A stretch of DNA of 64,000 nucleotides from Hoplostethus atlanticus (Eukaryota; Chordata; Actinopteri; Trachichthyiformes; Trachichthyidae): positions 1,054,001-1,118,000 of the forward strand of contig JAXDDX010000087.1 in the NCBI GenBank assembly GCA_034670405.1. Direction: 5' to 3'. Each line of letters opens with the position of its first letter. The stretch's first letter is position 1. Below are positions 20,967 to 40,984 of this stretch, in pieces. Below the pieces are notes generated by a model. It saw only the letters and a list, made by a program, of their open reading frames with translations, was not told the origin of the DNA and searched no databases. Both the position numbers and the translations under genes were made by a program.

Positions 20967-22025
20967 TTGTGCCCGACTCCACTCACTTCTAGGCTCACCT
21001 GTCACCCCGGCTTCGCCCGCACCCTGGCCTTCATCAGGCAGAGATTTAGGTGGCCCTCCATGACCCAGGACACCCGGGCCTTCGTGTCCACCTGCTCCAT
21101 CTGCGCCCGCAGCAAGTCCTCCCACCAGCCTCCCGCTGATCTACTACACGCACTGCCCACTCCCAGCCGTCCTTGGTCGCATATCGCCGTCGACTTCGTC
21201 ACTGGTCTCCCTCCATCAGCCGGTAATACTACTATTCTCACCATTGTCGACCGATTTTCCAAGGCGGTCCACTTTATCCCTCTCCCCAAGCTTCCCTCTG
21301 CCAGGGAGACTGCGGACCTCCTGGTGCTCCACGTGTTCCGGCTCCACGGGATCCCCCAGGACGTCGTCTCCGACCGGGGTCCACAGTTCTCCTCGCAGGT
21401 GTGGAAGGCCTTCTGCCAGGCTCTAGGCGTCACCGTCAGCCTCACCTCCAGCTACCATCCCCAATCAAATGGGCAGACGGAGCGGGCCAACCAGGACCTG
21501 GAAGCGGCTCTCCGCTGCATCACCGCTCGCAATCCCTCCTCCTGGAGCTCTCAACTGCCGTGGGTCGAATATGCCCACAACTCTCTCACCAGCGCCACCG
21601 GTGAGGGAGGCGCAGTTATGTCCCCCTTCCAGGCCTTGTTGGGCTACCAACCTTCCCTCTTTCCCGCTCAGGAGGAGGAAGTGGCGGTGCCGTCTGTCCA
21701 GGTCCACCTCCAGCGCTGCCGTCGGATTTGGAGGGCTGCTCAGGCAACCCTTCTTTGCTCGGCGGCCCAAAATCAGCGCCTCGCCGACCGCCGCCGAACC
21801 CCTGCGCCCACCTACCAACCAGGGCAGAAGGTTTGGCTCTCCTCCTGGGACCTACCCCTGCAGGTCGAGTCCCGGAACTACGAAATCGGCAAGATCATCA
21901 ACCCGGCCGCGGTAAGGCTCAAACTGACCCCGTCCCTAAAGATACATCCCACGTTCCATGTTTCCCTGCTCAAGCCTATCTCCTCCAGCCCTCATGTTTC
22001 ATGGTTTATGCCATCGGCTCTGTAG
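20967..22025 (+). pseudogene. Gypsy integrase relic
   Basis: The zinc-binding H-H-C-C region begins at TCHPGF and ends with [10 protein letters not shown]. The DDE core is visible as [16 protein letters not shown] and the E in [23 protein letters not shown] is the conserved C-terminus before a chromodomain-like tail, which is missing. The upstream part of the polyprotein is in another frame. Confidence 0.88.
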
Positions 22026-22028
22026 TGC

Positions 22029-22860
22029 AACCTTTGTGTGCTCTACCTAGGAGTTGATGCCTTGGAAGAACTGTCTGATTTCTCCCTCTCCCTGCAAGAT
22101 AGAAGTATGACACTTCACAGGGCAGATGCGTCACTCAGTCGACAGATTTGGGTACTGAAATCCATGGCTGCCTCCCCGGGTCTGAAGACACAGGATGCAC
22201 AGCAGGCAGTGGAGTTAAATATCTTAACATCAGTTGCACTAGAACAAACAAATGTGAGACATGACTGTGCAATTAACCAGGGGTTGTTTTTTAATACCCT
22301 GGCTGGAAGTCTTGAGCAAAGAATGGGGTGTCTACCAGGCAAGCTGCATGACAGAGACAAATATCAGCAGTTCCTCACCAATATCAAAACCCTGCAGCCT
22401 TCCAATTGGCCAGAGGAGTGTGGGGTGAGATATACTGAAGCAGAAATGCTGGAGCTCTGCACTTTCTTCAAGCTTGAGAGTCGAGAGGCACAGAGAGGCA
22501 TGAGGGAATACATTGACACAGTCAAGGCCAGTGGTGAGAAAAGTAAGAGCTAAAGCCTCTGCTACAAGCAGTCAACACACTTGTCACACTCGTCTCCACT
22601 GCAGAATGCAAACGTAGCTTCAGCCAAATGAATATTATAAGTGGAATGAAGGCCACCCCGGAACTCAAAAGCTTATCAGCTTTGATTTTCATTGTGTTGG
22701 TCCTCCTGTGAAACGTTTTTCCCCAAAGACATTATGTGAAGTCTTGGCTTCAGAAAAAACACATCTTGGCTAACAACCTCCAGGCAAGAGCACATGAACA
22801 CAAACAGCAAAAGCACGACTATGAGCAATATGGAGTCTGTTATGAGCAGCTAAATGATAG
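22029..22860 (+). pseudogene. KIAA1586-like hAT transposase-derived gene, 3' portion (decayed)
   Basis: It opens with ALEELSDFSLSLQDRSMTL and continues for about 170 codons, stopping at 22,553. A shifted frame then gives STAECKRSFSQMNII and LSALIFIVLVGPP, the hAT C-terminal dimerisation domain, and a further frame gives YVKSWLQKKHILA. This is the natural continuation of 17,190-18,175, interrupted by the gypsy element. Confidence 0.6.
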
Positions 22861-24205
22861 TAGTGATAGTGAAGATTGGAGTCACAGTCTTGTACTATAC
22901 TCATATAATGGTTTTCACAGAGAACACAAACTTGTTCTTTATTCATAGAGTCCACTCCCTTTGCTGGTTATGTGAAAGTAAATTAGCACAGAATGCTAGT
23001 ATTTATCATTTATCATTTTGTGTCTGGTTGTACTGATACTGTGTTATCACCTGCCACAGACATGTGACATGTGTGCCACAAACATGTGCTTGAGTATTGC
23101 ACAGTGAGCCAGTGAGGCCCTTCAAAAATCTGACCTTGACCAGACCACTACTATGTGGAGAGAGCCTATAGGATAAACCATGTTAAACATGCTATCTAAG
23201 CATAAGAGAACCAATCATGAGAGACTTCTTTGTTTCCAAAGAAACTATAAAGACTGTAGTGAGTTGACTTTCGAGGAGAGAGAGCATAGAGAGATTTTGA
23301 CTTTTGTGGGACCTGTGACAAGGTCTTTCTCTCTCCAATATATCTGTATACAATATATTTTTGTACTTCACCCTGTCAATGTTTTGTGTGTTATTTCAGA
23401 TTTCTGAGTGCTTACAGGCAATTTTCCACGACAGTTACTTCAGGAGTGCAAATATTTCATGTTTCCTGTTTCATGTTTAGTGCTTCCATTGGGCCATCCC
23501 CCCAAATCACCTACTGGCTGTAGGTATGTAGTGGAGGGTGAACCCACCTCAGCTGTTTAGGAGGTATAGGTTAGGAAGTTATAGTATAGCAGTTAATGTT
23601 TTATTTGCCACTCCATGCATTCCTGTGTAAATATAAAAAATATAATGTAAAAGTAAATTTCATCTGTGTTATTTGTTAAATCACATTGTGTTTATCTATT
23701 GTTATGACTTGATGATGCAGATCAGACCATATCTTGCAAGAATGCAGGTAATTCAAAAGAGTTCACCAACTTTTTGTCGCAACTGTATGTACCTTGAGGG
23801 GGCAGCAGGGTGACCTAGGGTTCAAACCCCTACGCAAACTGAAATTTCCTCGAGCAAGACGCTGAATCTATTACATTAATGTATTGACATGAAATCTCTA
23901 TTGGATGCCTTGAATTTTCTTTCTTTTCCAAGCCTCTGATATGGTGCATGTCCAATAGATGGCATGAGAGAGCAAGCAGTGGTCGTGGCTTCTCTCCATT
24001 CATCCTCTGTCTGTTTCATTAACCTCAATTAAAATAGATTCCAAACATCAAAACATTCTTGAAAGTGAAAGATTTGAAATGTTGTATTGTTACAAATATC
24101 GGCATTATTAACTTGGTGTTCAGACTAGTATGTACAACAGAGTCTAACTAGTTATGCTATGGAACTATATGACCAATACATTATGGTATATGGGAGTACT
24201 ATACA
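22861..24205. other. Intergenic; no gene recognised
   Basis: Mostly AT-rich. Positions 23,795-23,870 ('gacctagggttcaaacccct') resemble the B-box part of a tRNA-derived SINE, but no A box can be defended. Confidence 0.4.
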
Positions 24206-24602
24206 TTAAAGGTGCTGTGTCTAGTATTTTTAAACATAAATATAACAATTTGTGATACCTTGGTATGATTACTGTAAACAAATAAAACCATAGTGAATGC
24301 GATTTGTAGCCTCTATCTCATGCCAGTTGTATTGTTATTTGCCTTTCACTCTTTCCACCATCTGCCATTGCCAAAAACTCTGAAAGCTTTAGCTCCGTTA
24401 GCACTGGAAGAACAGCGCCCTCTCCCTGTTTTGTGCGGTAAAGCAATCCAGCAGATTTCCCTCCAAATCCAACCACAATGTAAAATGTAGTGTAGAGGTG
24501 GTAGATCTTTTTTGGTGATGGTCTCATTTGTTTATGGTGATTACACTACTGTCTCAAAATTAAGATTTATGGCAGTTAAAATGCTAAACGTAGCACCTTT
24601 AA
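24206..24602. mobile_element. TTAA-flanked MITE with imperfect terminal inverted repeats
   Basis: The left end is TTAAAGGTGCTGTGTCTAG and the right end is the inverse of TTAAAGGTGCTACGTTTAG, with TTAA at both outer edges. The element is 397 bp and non-coding. The TTAA duplication suggests mobilisation by a piggyBac-type transposase. Confidence 0.7.
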
Positions 24603-26115
24603 ACAAAGTGCCTACCTGAAGATCAGCAGCTCCAAAACAATGACCCCAAACCAAAATCTACCGCTACTTTAATTTCAGATCAATCAGTAGGCTGGTGAGA
24701 TCGGGTAAACAGGCCGGCGGGGGCTAATCTTTGCCAGATGATGCAGTGAGAGCATCAGGGTTTTCCCTGTGAAGTGTGTTGGGCTTTGGACCCGGGCTAA
24801 TCCCATGTGAAAACAGCCCTAGGTGCACTCTCCTCTCCAGGGCTCCTGGATAAATACTAGCCAATTAGACGCGTCTGGGATAGGTTTTAGGGAAGAGCTT
24901 GGCTGTGTGTGTGAGTGTGTGTGTTTAAAGTGTGTGTTCGTGAAAAGTAGCTGTCCAATTTTATCTTCACATGCTGTTTGGGTTAAAACTGACTTTGAAA
25001 GTGTAAAGTGTAAAGATGCAAGCAAACATGTAATTTCGCGACTTGTATGACATTTTTTATAGGCAAGGATTCTTTAAGATTCTTTAAGACTCTTTAATTG
25101 TGATAAACTGATGAGGAACAAAATGTGATGCAATTTATGCAAGATATTTCATTTCCCTGAAGTGTATGACATTTTGCTAAAAAAGATTTGTTTAAAAAGA
25201 CTCTTTAATTGTGATAAACTTTAAAAATAAACTAAAATGTTGTCCTAAAATTTTACAGTGGACCTATTCTGAAAAACAATCCTTAGAAAAAAATGATATT
25301 AAGAGTGTGGGAAAACTGGAATGTGACAGGAGTCAAGAGATAAAACCTTCAATAAAATATTAAATTCCCTGGTGTATCACCGGAGTTGTTTTTACATACA
25401 TTACCGAGACAAAGCAGAATCTGGGTTTCCAGTGCAAACCTATGTACGTTTGCTTGCGCGCTTGCATGTTTGACTACCTGTACACCTACACACTCACATA
25501 TGTACGTACATCTGCAAAGGAGGATATTATTAGGGAGTCGGGCAGGGGTGCGGTTGGGGGGGGGGGGGGTGGGGGGGGTTGTAAGGCAAAAGGGAAATTA
25601 CATGCAAGACAGTGCAAGCTGGAGGGGCTGGGAGAAGAGGACAGAAAAGCTGGGTAGGTTGGGCCTGTGCTGTGGCGGCTCACTGTAGGAATGTTAATCC
25701 TCCTAATGTATTACAGTTGGAGGAAGAGAAGGACCACAGGCTGAACTGGGCCTTCAGGGCAAGAGGAGGAGTGTGTGTGTGTGTGTGGAGGAGGTGAAGG
25801 AGGAGGAAGAGGAGGAGAATTATACTCCCACAGCTGCCCTTCACAAAACAAAGGAAAGTGTGGTTAGTGATTGTCAGTGTGTGTGTGTGTGTGTGTGTGT
25901 TGTTTTCCCACCACCTGGCATACAGACAATACGTTTCCCCAAATCCCCCAAAACAGCATTGAGAGTAACAACATTTTGAGAGGCTTCGGGCCCTGAAAAC
26001 TGGAGCCTAAAGTGACTGTTTTAATGGCTTCTTCCACAGGTTCGCCGCAGTGTGTGTGGTCCAAACACCCTCAGGGAATTGACTTGCTACACACACCTAA
26101 CATTGTTCCTATTGT
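24603..26115. other. Intergenic with microsatellites
   Basis: It holds GT-rich runs at 24,903-24,932, a poly-G run at 25,556-25,578, a purine-rich GGA block at 25,785-25,820 and (GT)n at 25,878-25,900. There are two near-copies of 'aaagactctttaattgtgataaact' (about 25,085 and 25,198). No gene is seen. Confidence 0.5.
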
Positions 26116-26119
26116 GAGT

Positions 26120-26625
26120 CAGCATCACGGTTAGACTGATATGTCACGGTGCACATAGGGACGATATTGAGCTTTCATCAAAAATGGGATACAGTCCAGT
26201 CTTGTCCGCCTCTGATATGATGCAGTTTGATTGATTATGTATTTATTGTAGAATTGATCAATACTACACTGGTTGTCTATGGGAAGACCTTAACCTGAAC
26301 TGATTCGAATGAGACATTCTGATGAGATTCCACACAAGTATGCATGAATGTTTTTATTATTAGTAGTAGTACTAGTAGTAATACTAGTCGTAGTGATCGT
26401 AGTACTAGTAGTAATAGTTGTAGTAGCAGCAGTAGTAGTAACAGTACTAGTAATAGTTGTAATAGTAAAAGTAGTAATAAGAATAGTAGTAGTAGTAGCA
26501 CTAGTAATAGTAATAGTAATAGTAGAAGTAATAGTTATATTGGCACTCAAAGGCTTTCATCCAAAAATATCGGTTTCCATATTGGCCTTAAAAACCCGTA
26601 TTGGTCACACCCTAGTCAGCATATC
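26120..26625 (+). mobile_element. Dispersed repeat family A, long copy (hAT-like MITE)
   Basis: It starts 'ggttagactgatatgtcac' and contains 'cactggttgtctatgggaag' and 'ctgattcgaatgagacatt'. An internal TAGTAG/TAATAG array follows (26,357-26,535), and the copy ends 'ccttaaaaacccgtattggtc'. It aligns along its length with the copy at 30,430-30,905. The termini (near TTAGACcGATAT and the inverse of TTTCTCCGATATGG) are hAT-like. Confidence 0.65.
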
Positions 26626-26999
26626 TGCTGTTGTGTCGCTCATGAAAAGGGAAGCTTTCTGTGAGATCAAACGAAAAACAAGGTGCGCACCTTTACATCT
26701 CAATAGGCTTGGCATCACTTGCTACTAGCGGCAGGAAAGTACGTATTATGGTCCCCCTCACACCTGCTGTGAAGCTAAAGATGTTTAAATTTGGTTTAGA
26801 GCAATATACTGGACTGGTATTGTCTTTTTAATAAATATCGGATTTGTTTACTTTGCACATTTTATTGTTTTCATTTTTATTTTTTTGTAAAGAAATTCTT
26901 CATTTAAAGGCGGTAATGTATCCCAGAGTTTCCTTACCATTGAATAGGTGTGGTGGTCACCCTGCCTTATGAAGCTGCTAACCTGAAAAGAATTTCATT

Positions 27000-27230
27000 A
27001 GTCTGGCCTTCAGTGGAGGGTTTTAGTGTCCCATGATGGTCTAAATGCTGTTTCAGAGGCTTTTGCAGCCTCCCAAGAATAGAATTCTGGGGGAAACAGT
27101 GAATACTTGGATTTTTTTTTAGGTCAAAAGTGGTCAGATTTAAGGATATTGAATATTGACACAAAATGTCAGCTATCAGCAGCTTCAATACAATACAAAA
27201 ATATCAGTATTAGCCGAAACCTAGTACAGA
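27000..27230 (+). repeat. Dispersed repeat family A, right-half copy
   Basis: It carries 'gagggttttagtgtcccatg', 'tttcagaggcttttgcagcc' and 'tctgggggaaacagtgaatac'. It lacks the left half. Confidence 0.7.
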
Positions 27231-27299
27231 TCCTTTGTAATGCAATCATTTTTCCAGTAACGAGGTTAATAGCACACGAGGACAAAGGTCAAATATGAT

Positions 27300-28200
27300 C
27301 AAGAAATAGTTCAAAGTCATATGTCAAAAGACCAAATTAAGTTTGTCTCCTTATCCTCACTTCCTTAAAACTTTCCCCTAAACCAGTGCTCGCAATTAAC
27401 TCATGAGATTTATCCCACTTTAAATAGGTTGAGCAAACAACTCATAAAGAAGTATCACCAAAAGTCACTTTGTCTAGTTAATAAGTTTGAAAAGCTATAT
27501 CGCCCCGACTCTAATTTCTTCTAATCCTCTGCCAGGAACAAACAGTAAAAAGAGTCTCCTGAATTACTCCATCAGTCTGTTTGTATTTTTAACACTAATT
27601 ACTGTGAAGGCGTTTTCTGCTCGAGTCCCAATTATATTTATAAGATTTCCTCAGTTTCATTTAGTGCATCTTCTCTGTGACAACGATTTACCATATCAAG
27701 GGAGAATAATGAAATGCAAATAGATTGTAGTTCCCCAGATTACAACTAGGCACTATATGCAAGATTCAGATTCGTTGGCACAGGTCACTAGAAAAGCAGC
27801 CTCAAACTGACCCCTCGTATTTCCGAGAGTGTGAATATGAAAATGTGTTTTTAATAGTTTTAATAAAACATGAATCATCAATATGTTCTTATTAGATTTA
27901 GTGTGGGATATTCATACTAATCAGCATTTTGAAGAGGTAAATTACTTCAACATCCGTGTCATTATTGTTAATGTGGAGATTAAAAATGTTACCTGCGTTG
28001 CTGATTTACAAATGGCTTGTGAAATTTGTTGGTGTATCATACATTTCTGTAGCCTCAGTAAACTGTTTTCTTGATAATTTCTATTTAATTAGAAAATGTA
28101 TGCCATCATATTTATATGTGATAATTATTGGATGCCTAGTAATATATATATCACAGCATCATTTGGCATGAAATAGCTGTCAAACACTGTATATTGTTTT
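27300..28200. other. Non-repetitive AT-rich block, possible conserved regulatory DNA
   Basis: It contains ATGCAAAT (27,713-27,720), several TAAT/ATTA cores and no recognised repeat or exon. It lies 3-4 kb beyond the 3' end of pitx3, a gene type usually surrounded by enhancers. This is an inference from composition only. Confidence 0.3.
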
Positions 28201-28231
28201 TTATTGTTATTGCTCTTGTAACATTTCAGGT

Positions 28232-28285
28232 ATTCCTTGTATTTCAGTGGTGATAGAGGTGGTCCATCACTGAAATACATGGAAT
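28232..28285. repeat. Short hairpin: 18-bp arms with one mismatch
   Basis: ATTCCTTGTATTTCAGTG (28,232-28,249) pairs with CACTGAAATACATGGAAT (28,268-28,285) except at one T-T position, around an 18-nt loop. Confidence 0.85.
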
Positions 28286-28663
28286 TAATAGACTGTTAGT
28301 GCTAGTCTATATTAATGGTGGGTAAAAGGAGACGTAAACACTAACTGCCTTAATGCTAATCTGTTGTGGACTGTAAAAGTGATACTGATCCAAGGAAGCT
28401 GAAGTGACAGTTTATAGCCAGTTCAAGTTGCTCATAAGCATTTAGGCTGTGACTTTTCTGCCCAGTGGTGACTTGACATTGTCTGTATGAAGGTATAACT
28501 GTAGGCTGCCTTGTCTAAAATGTATATGCTATAATATCTAGGGTGTGCCATATAACTGGTATGGTATTTTATACAATGTATGTTTCGTAAGTCCCACTGT
28601 TCCTGCATGATTGCTGCGCTAGTCACATAAATCAAATTTTCTTTGAGATGTTAGCGTATATCC

Positions 28664-29577
28664 AATGGTGGAAAGAGTGCCACAATATCCTGCTCAAGTA
28701 GATCAAATAACGTTTTTTTACTTAAGTACAAGTATAAATCTATTCAAGTAAAAGTAAGCGTAACTCATTTAAAATGTATTTACAGTAAAAGTTACTGAGT
28801 TCTTTTTTTAAACAAAGAGAACAATAGTTGTTATAGTAGAGTATGCTGAATGTTGAGCCTTCTAAAAAAATATTCTGAAATGAAATTCATGTAATTTTCA
28901 TGTATTCAGTCTGTGGGAAAAAAGACTGACAATGCCCACCCTCATTATTCAATAGCGTATCTATCCAACCTGTTAGCACGGTTAGCGCAAGAGCTAGACA
29001 ACAACCAACTAGCTAGCAAGGTTAGCAAACAAGCTAGACAACAACCAATGATGGATGTTAACTAACTAAGCTAGCGAGGTTAGACAACAACCTAACGCAA
29101 ACCAATAATACTGTAGCTGGATGGATGTTAACTAAGCTTGTATCATGGATAAATTTGAGCCTTTAATGTCACAGTTAACACAAGACACACTTTTATACAC
29201 TTGCTTTGTTTTTCATGTTCTTAATCTTGTTGTCCTTTTTTTTTTTATAGCTGTTTTGGTTTTGTACCTTATTTCTTTCTCTTTCTCTGTGTTAAGCACA
29301 TTGTAAAACTCTGTTTTTAGGCAAGTGATATAAATAAAGTTGATTATTATTATTAGTAGTAGTAGTAGTGGTATTACTGCAATGCTTTATGGAGAGGCTA
29401 CAAAACATGTACTGTAATTAATGGGATTTAAATTATGGCAAAATAAAATACTTTAGTCAAAACATGCTTAAGTAAAAGTATAATTACTGATCCTAACCCA
29501 AAAAATACAAAAAAAAAAAAGAACATCTATTGAATTAGAGTAATAAGAGTAAATGTCATTAGTCACTTCCACTCTTG
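28664..29577. mobile_element. Fish MITE with a nested LINE-like tail
   Basis: The left end CAATGGTGGAAAGAGTG and the inverse of the right end (CAAGAGTGGAAGTGACT) form imperfect terminal repeats. The interior has the 'tacttaagtacaagta' and 'caagtaaaagta' phrases common in fish MITEs. Positions 29,280-29,365 carry a LINE-like tail, 'agtgatataaataaagttga' followed by (TTA)n, which implies a nested insertion. Confidence 0.55.
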
Positions 29578-29579
29578 CG

Positions 29580-30425
29580 TATGTGTGTTTCAATATGCCC
29601 GTGCAATGCTACTTTACACTATATAAAAAATAATAGGTTGCAACACGCAAATATGCAGCACAGTTGCAGATGGGGAACGTTTACCATGAGTTGACCTGTA
29701 GTGAGCCTTAATTCACTGTACTTACTGTAGGTCAATCATTTTCTTTTATCAAAAAAGCAGAGTTTCTCTCTCTGAACTGTTATTTGTACAATCTTTTTCA
29801 GCTGTTTTCACCTTCGAGCCTCTCGTTGCCAATCTGCAGATACAATTCCACATGATTTTAACCATCTAAAGTTCATTTGTACTAAAATATTTTTTCTTGG
29901 GACCAGTCCGTACCCATTTTAAGAAGATTTATGAAGCACTAAATGTTTCAAATATTATTTCAAAGCTATTTACAATCCATGGAATATCACCACCTCGTCT
30001 ATTATTTTGTCTTTTCCTCCCTCTGTATTCTCCAAGGTAATCGTTACCATTTTTTTTTCAGTTCTATGGGTTTTAACAGGCCATGGTTTTTGGCTTCTTC
30101 TCAGCTGCTGTAGTTTTGCAGTGTGGGTAAACATAAGGGACTGGTGGACATCTTCCCTCCGGTGGAATATTGATTCTTAGTGTGGTGTGGAGGGGAAGAC
30201 CAGATACTGTGACGGCTTCACCTCACTCCACAAACTAGGTTTCTGTCTTCGCCACCAGGAGAATAGCTGCTGTCAGATAAGCAACTTGAATTGGAATGCT
30301 GCCTTGTTTCTGAGTTTTAAGGGTCTTTCTCTCATAGAGGGTTTAGCTGGCATAATTACCCGCTCTCACTTTGGGCTTCATGTGAGTTAGTAATAGATGT
30401 AATCTGGAAACCTAAAGAATCACAC
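29580..30425. other. Intergenic, non-repetitive
   Basis: No exon or known repeat is recognised. Complexity is moderate, with long AT-rich runs. It is a possible regulatory block, which cannot be shown from one sequence. Confidence 0.3.
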
Positions 30426-30429
30426 TGGT

Positions 30430-30905
30430 TGGATAGGTTAGACCGATATATGAGTTTGCCAATATATGCTGGCCTTCTATTAAAATTATATTAAAAATCT
30501 GACATTTAATTTTCTTCCACCACCAATATGATGCGATTTGATGCGATTACACATTTATTTTATAATTGATCAATACTACACTGGTTGTCAATGGGAAGCC
30601 CTTAACATGAACTGATTCTAATGAGACATTTTGATTTGTAGTAGTAGTAATAGTAGTAGTATCCTTGGTTTAAATGGAATGTGTTGTATAGTGTTGCAAT
30701 GGTCTAAATGTTGTTTCAGAGGTGTTTCCACCCTGACAAGAGTACAATTCTGGGCAAAACACTGAATACTTGTAATTTATGGGATGTTTTTGGCACAAAA
30801 ACTGTCAAATTTAAAGATGTTGAATATTGGCATCAACAGCTTCAATTAAAAAATATCAGTATCAGTGGGCCTTTAAAAATCCATATCGGAGAAACCCTAA
30901 TATTT
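30430..30905 (+). mobile_element. Dispersed repeat family A, full-length copy (hAT-like MITE)
   Basis: It runs from 'taggttagaccgatatatg' through 'cactggttgtcaatgggaag', 'ctgattctaatgagacattt' and TAGTAG units to 'gtctaaatgttgtttcagag'. It ends 'aaaaatccatatcggagaaaccctaat'. TIR-like ends TAGGTTAGACCGATAT and (inverted) TAGGGTTTCTCCGATATGG suggest a non-autonomous hAT element. Confidence 0.7.
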
Positions 30906-31485
30906 ACATTGAACAGTTAGTATGTTTAAAAATGAGCATCATGGGCAACAGGGCTGCTTCACCTTCTAAATAATAACATAAATGTGACTTTGTAGAAATT
31001 AATCAGAAATCAGTGAGAAAAAAAGTGGACATGTCACAGCAATAAAGAGTTGTGTGTTAGCGTGGGAGTATAGGTGGGGAGTTGATGGACTGCTAACCCC
31101 TTGTTTGTGGCTCCACGGGGACACCACGCTCCTTGAGGTCTTACGTAATATTGGCACTGCTAACATTCAATCTCGAGACTCGGCCTCTCTGAATTCCTCC
31201 TGTGTTACTGGATAGCCTGTGGTTACCACTCAAGAGTGTAGGTCAAACCTATCAGTGACCAGGCATTGAGAACATCTATATCTCCCCCATCTCTCTCCAT
31301 CTTCTACTCTCTTTCTCCCTTGCGTAACCGTTGCCATGGAGGTGAGGCAGGGTTTCCATGGCATCGTGGTTATGTTCGGGGAGAACATTGTGTTTTGGCC
31401 CGTGTCACACCGACTAATGTCATAGGCCACAGATTAGAGCTACGGAAGGACATGTGCTGTTCCTTTCAACAGCCAAGTACATTTG
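30906..31485. other. Spacer downstream of pitx3
   Basis: No gene or repeat is recognised. It separates the last MITE from the inferred pitx3 transcript end. Confidence 0.4.
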
Positions 31486-31489
31486 TAGT

Positions 31490-32499
31490 TCATAAAAACT
31501 GATCCTTTTATTGGTTCTTTAATGAGACAAAGCAGGCTACACCAGAAAAAAAGCTTGTTTTTTTGTTATAACAACTGCACTCTTACATAAATTTTTTACA
31601 GTCATGGACTCCCTTTGTATAACACCACACAAATCTATATATTCAATGGCTTTTTAGAGTTTTACTTTAAAAAGGTTGCTGATATTCTGATATATGTGTG
31701 TGTGTAAATTGTTGTTGTTGTGTCTAACCACTCAGGGGTTATTTTTACTTTCCAAGAGTACGCTCCGTGACCTCCGCTTGCCTTTCCAAATTGACCTTTG
31801 ACCTATGACCTTCCAAGGTGAGCGGAATTCACAACAAAGATTAAAATTCCTAAAGGAGGTACTCATAGTACGTCAACCTAGGGTCTTTGCTCTTGAAGAA
31901 CATGCTTTTCTCATCTTCAAAGTACTACGTTTTTTCATAGATTGTTTTTTGTCACATACAAAACAAAAAAAAAAGTCCATTATATACATCTTCTATTTCT
32001 CCCATATTGCAACCACAGGTCCCTTTTTCCTGTGACGGTGGCAAAGATCGCAATTGACTTCCTACTTTTTTTGGCCAAGATGTTGACCACCAGTCCAGCT
32101 GAAGCATCCGTGTTTTTTTTTTTTACCCTTGGTTTCTAAGTTTACTCTAATCATGCAGTTCAAAAGAAGAAAAAAAAATGATAGTGGATAATAATCTTTA
32201 GAAATCCTATTGAAACAGTTGGTCGGTTCAGCGACAAAGTCTCAGCGTATTGGGGAGAGGTCCTTTGAAGCGTGGTGGTCCATCTGGGCATGTCTCTTTG
32301 CTGTCTCGGTTTTGAAGATTATTCCCGTTGTGTACCATCAATACAACATTGTGGTTGCCAGTCTGTAGCACATCCTGCATTTTAGAGATGGAACGTGGCT
32401 GGAGAGATGTGAGTTGGGGGGGCGGGGGGGGGGGGGGGGGGGGGGGGCAGTAGTGGACTTGGTTGGTAAGGTCAGGGGGTCGTCGCCGAGGTTTCCTCT
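31490..32499 (-). other. pitx3: pitx3 3' UTR (inferred) with AATAAA and poly(C)
   Basis: AATAAA on the minus strand (TTTATT at 31,507-31,512) lies about 990 nt after the stop codon and would define a 1-kb 3' UTR. A (C)24 tract in the sense strand (32,424-32,447) begins 52 nt after the stop, with a further C7 just beyond it. The extent is inferred. Confidence 0.6.
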
Positions 32500-40813
<8,314 letters not shown>

Positions 40814-40984
40814 AACCAGGCTCTGCAAACAGCAACCGGAGAGATGTCAGTCTCGCAAAAGAAAACCTCAGCAATCATTAACTGAATCAAGATAGACCCC
40901 TAGGATGTCAACAAAAAAAGAAAACGAGTGATAAACCTCATAAATAAGGGTCTAATGCCAGAGCTCTGACGGGAAATCACTGTA

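Larger units (their letters stand above)
18176..22028 (+). mobile_element. Ty3/gypsy retrotransposon interior, no LTRs, inserted in the hAT gene
   Basis: Domain order is gag, protease, reverse transcriptase, RNase H, integrase, which is the Ty3/gypsy (Metaviridae) order. No LTR, primer-binding site or polypurine tract is seen at either edge. Sequence passes directly from hAT coding sequence to the gag start (ATG at 18,185) and from the end of integrase back to hAT. Frame changes occur near 18,215, 19,771, 20,820 and 20,990, with small deletions, so the copy is dead. It is GC-richer than its surroundings. About 100 residues of the hAT protein expected at the junction are absent, so the event replaced host sequence or was followed by deletion. 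Confidence 0.85.

Noticed and set aside
26277-26728. Leu/Ser/Thr-rich open frames on both strands
   Set aside because: They read the TAGTAG/TAATAG array of a family A MITE.
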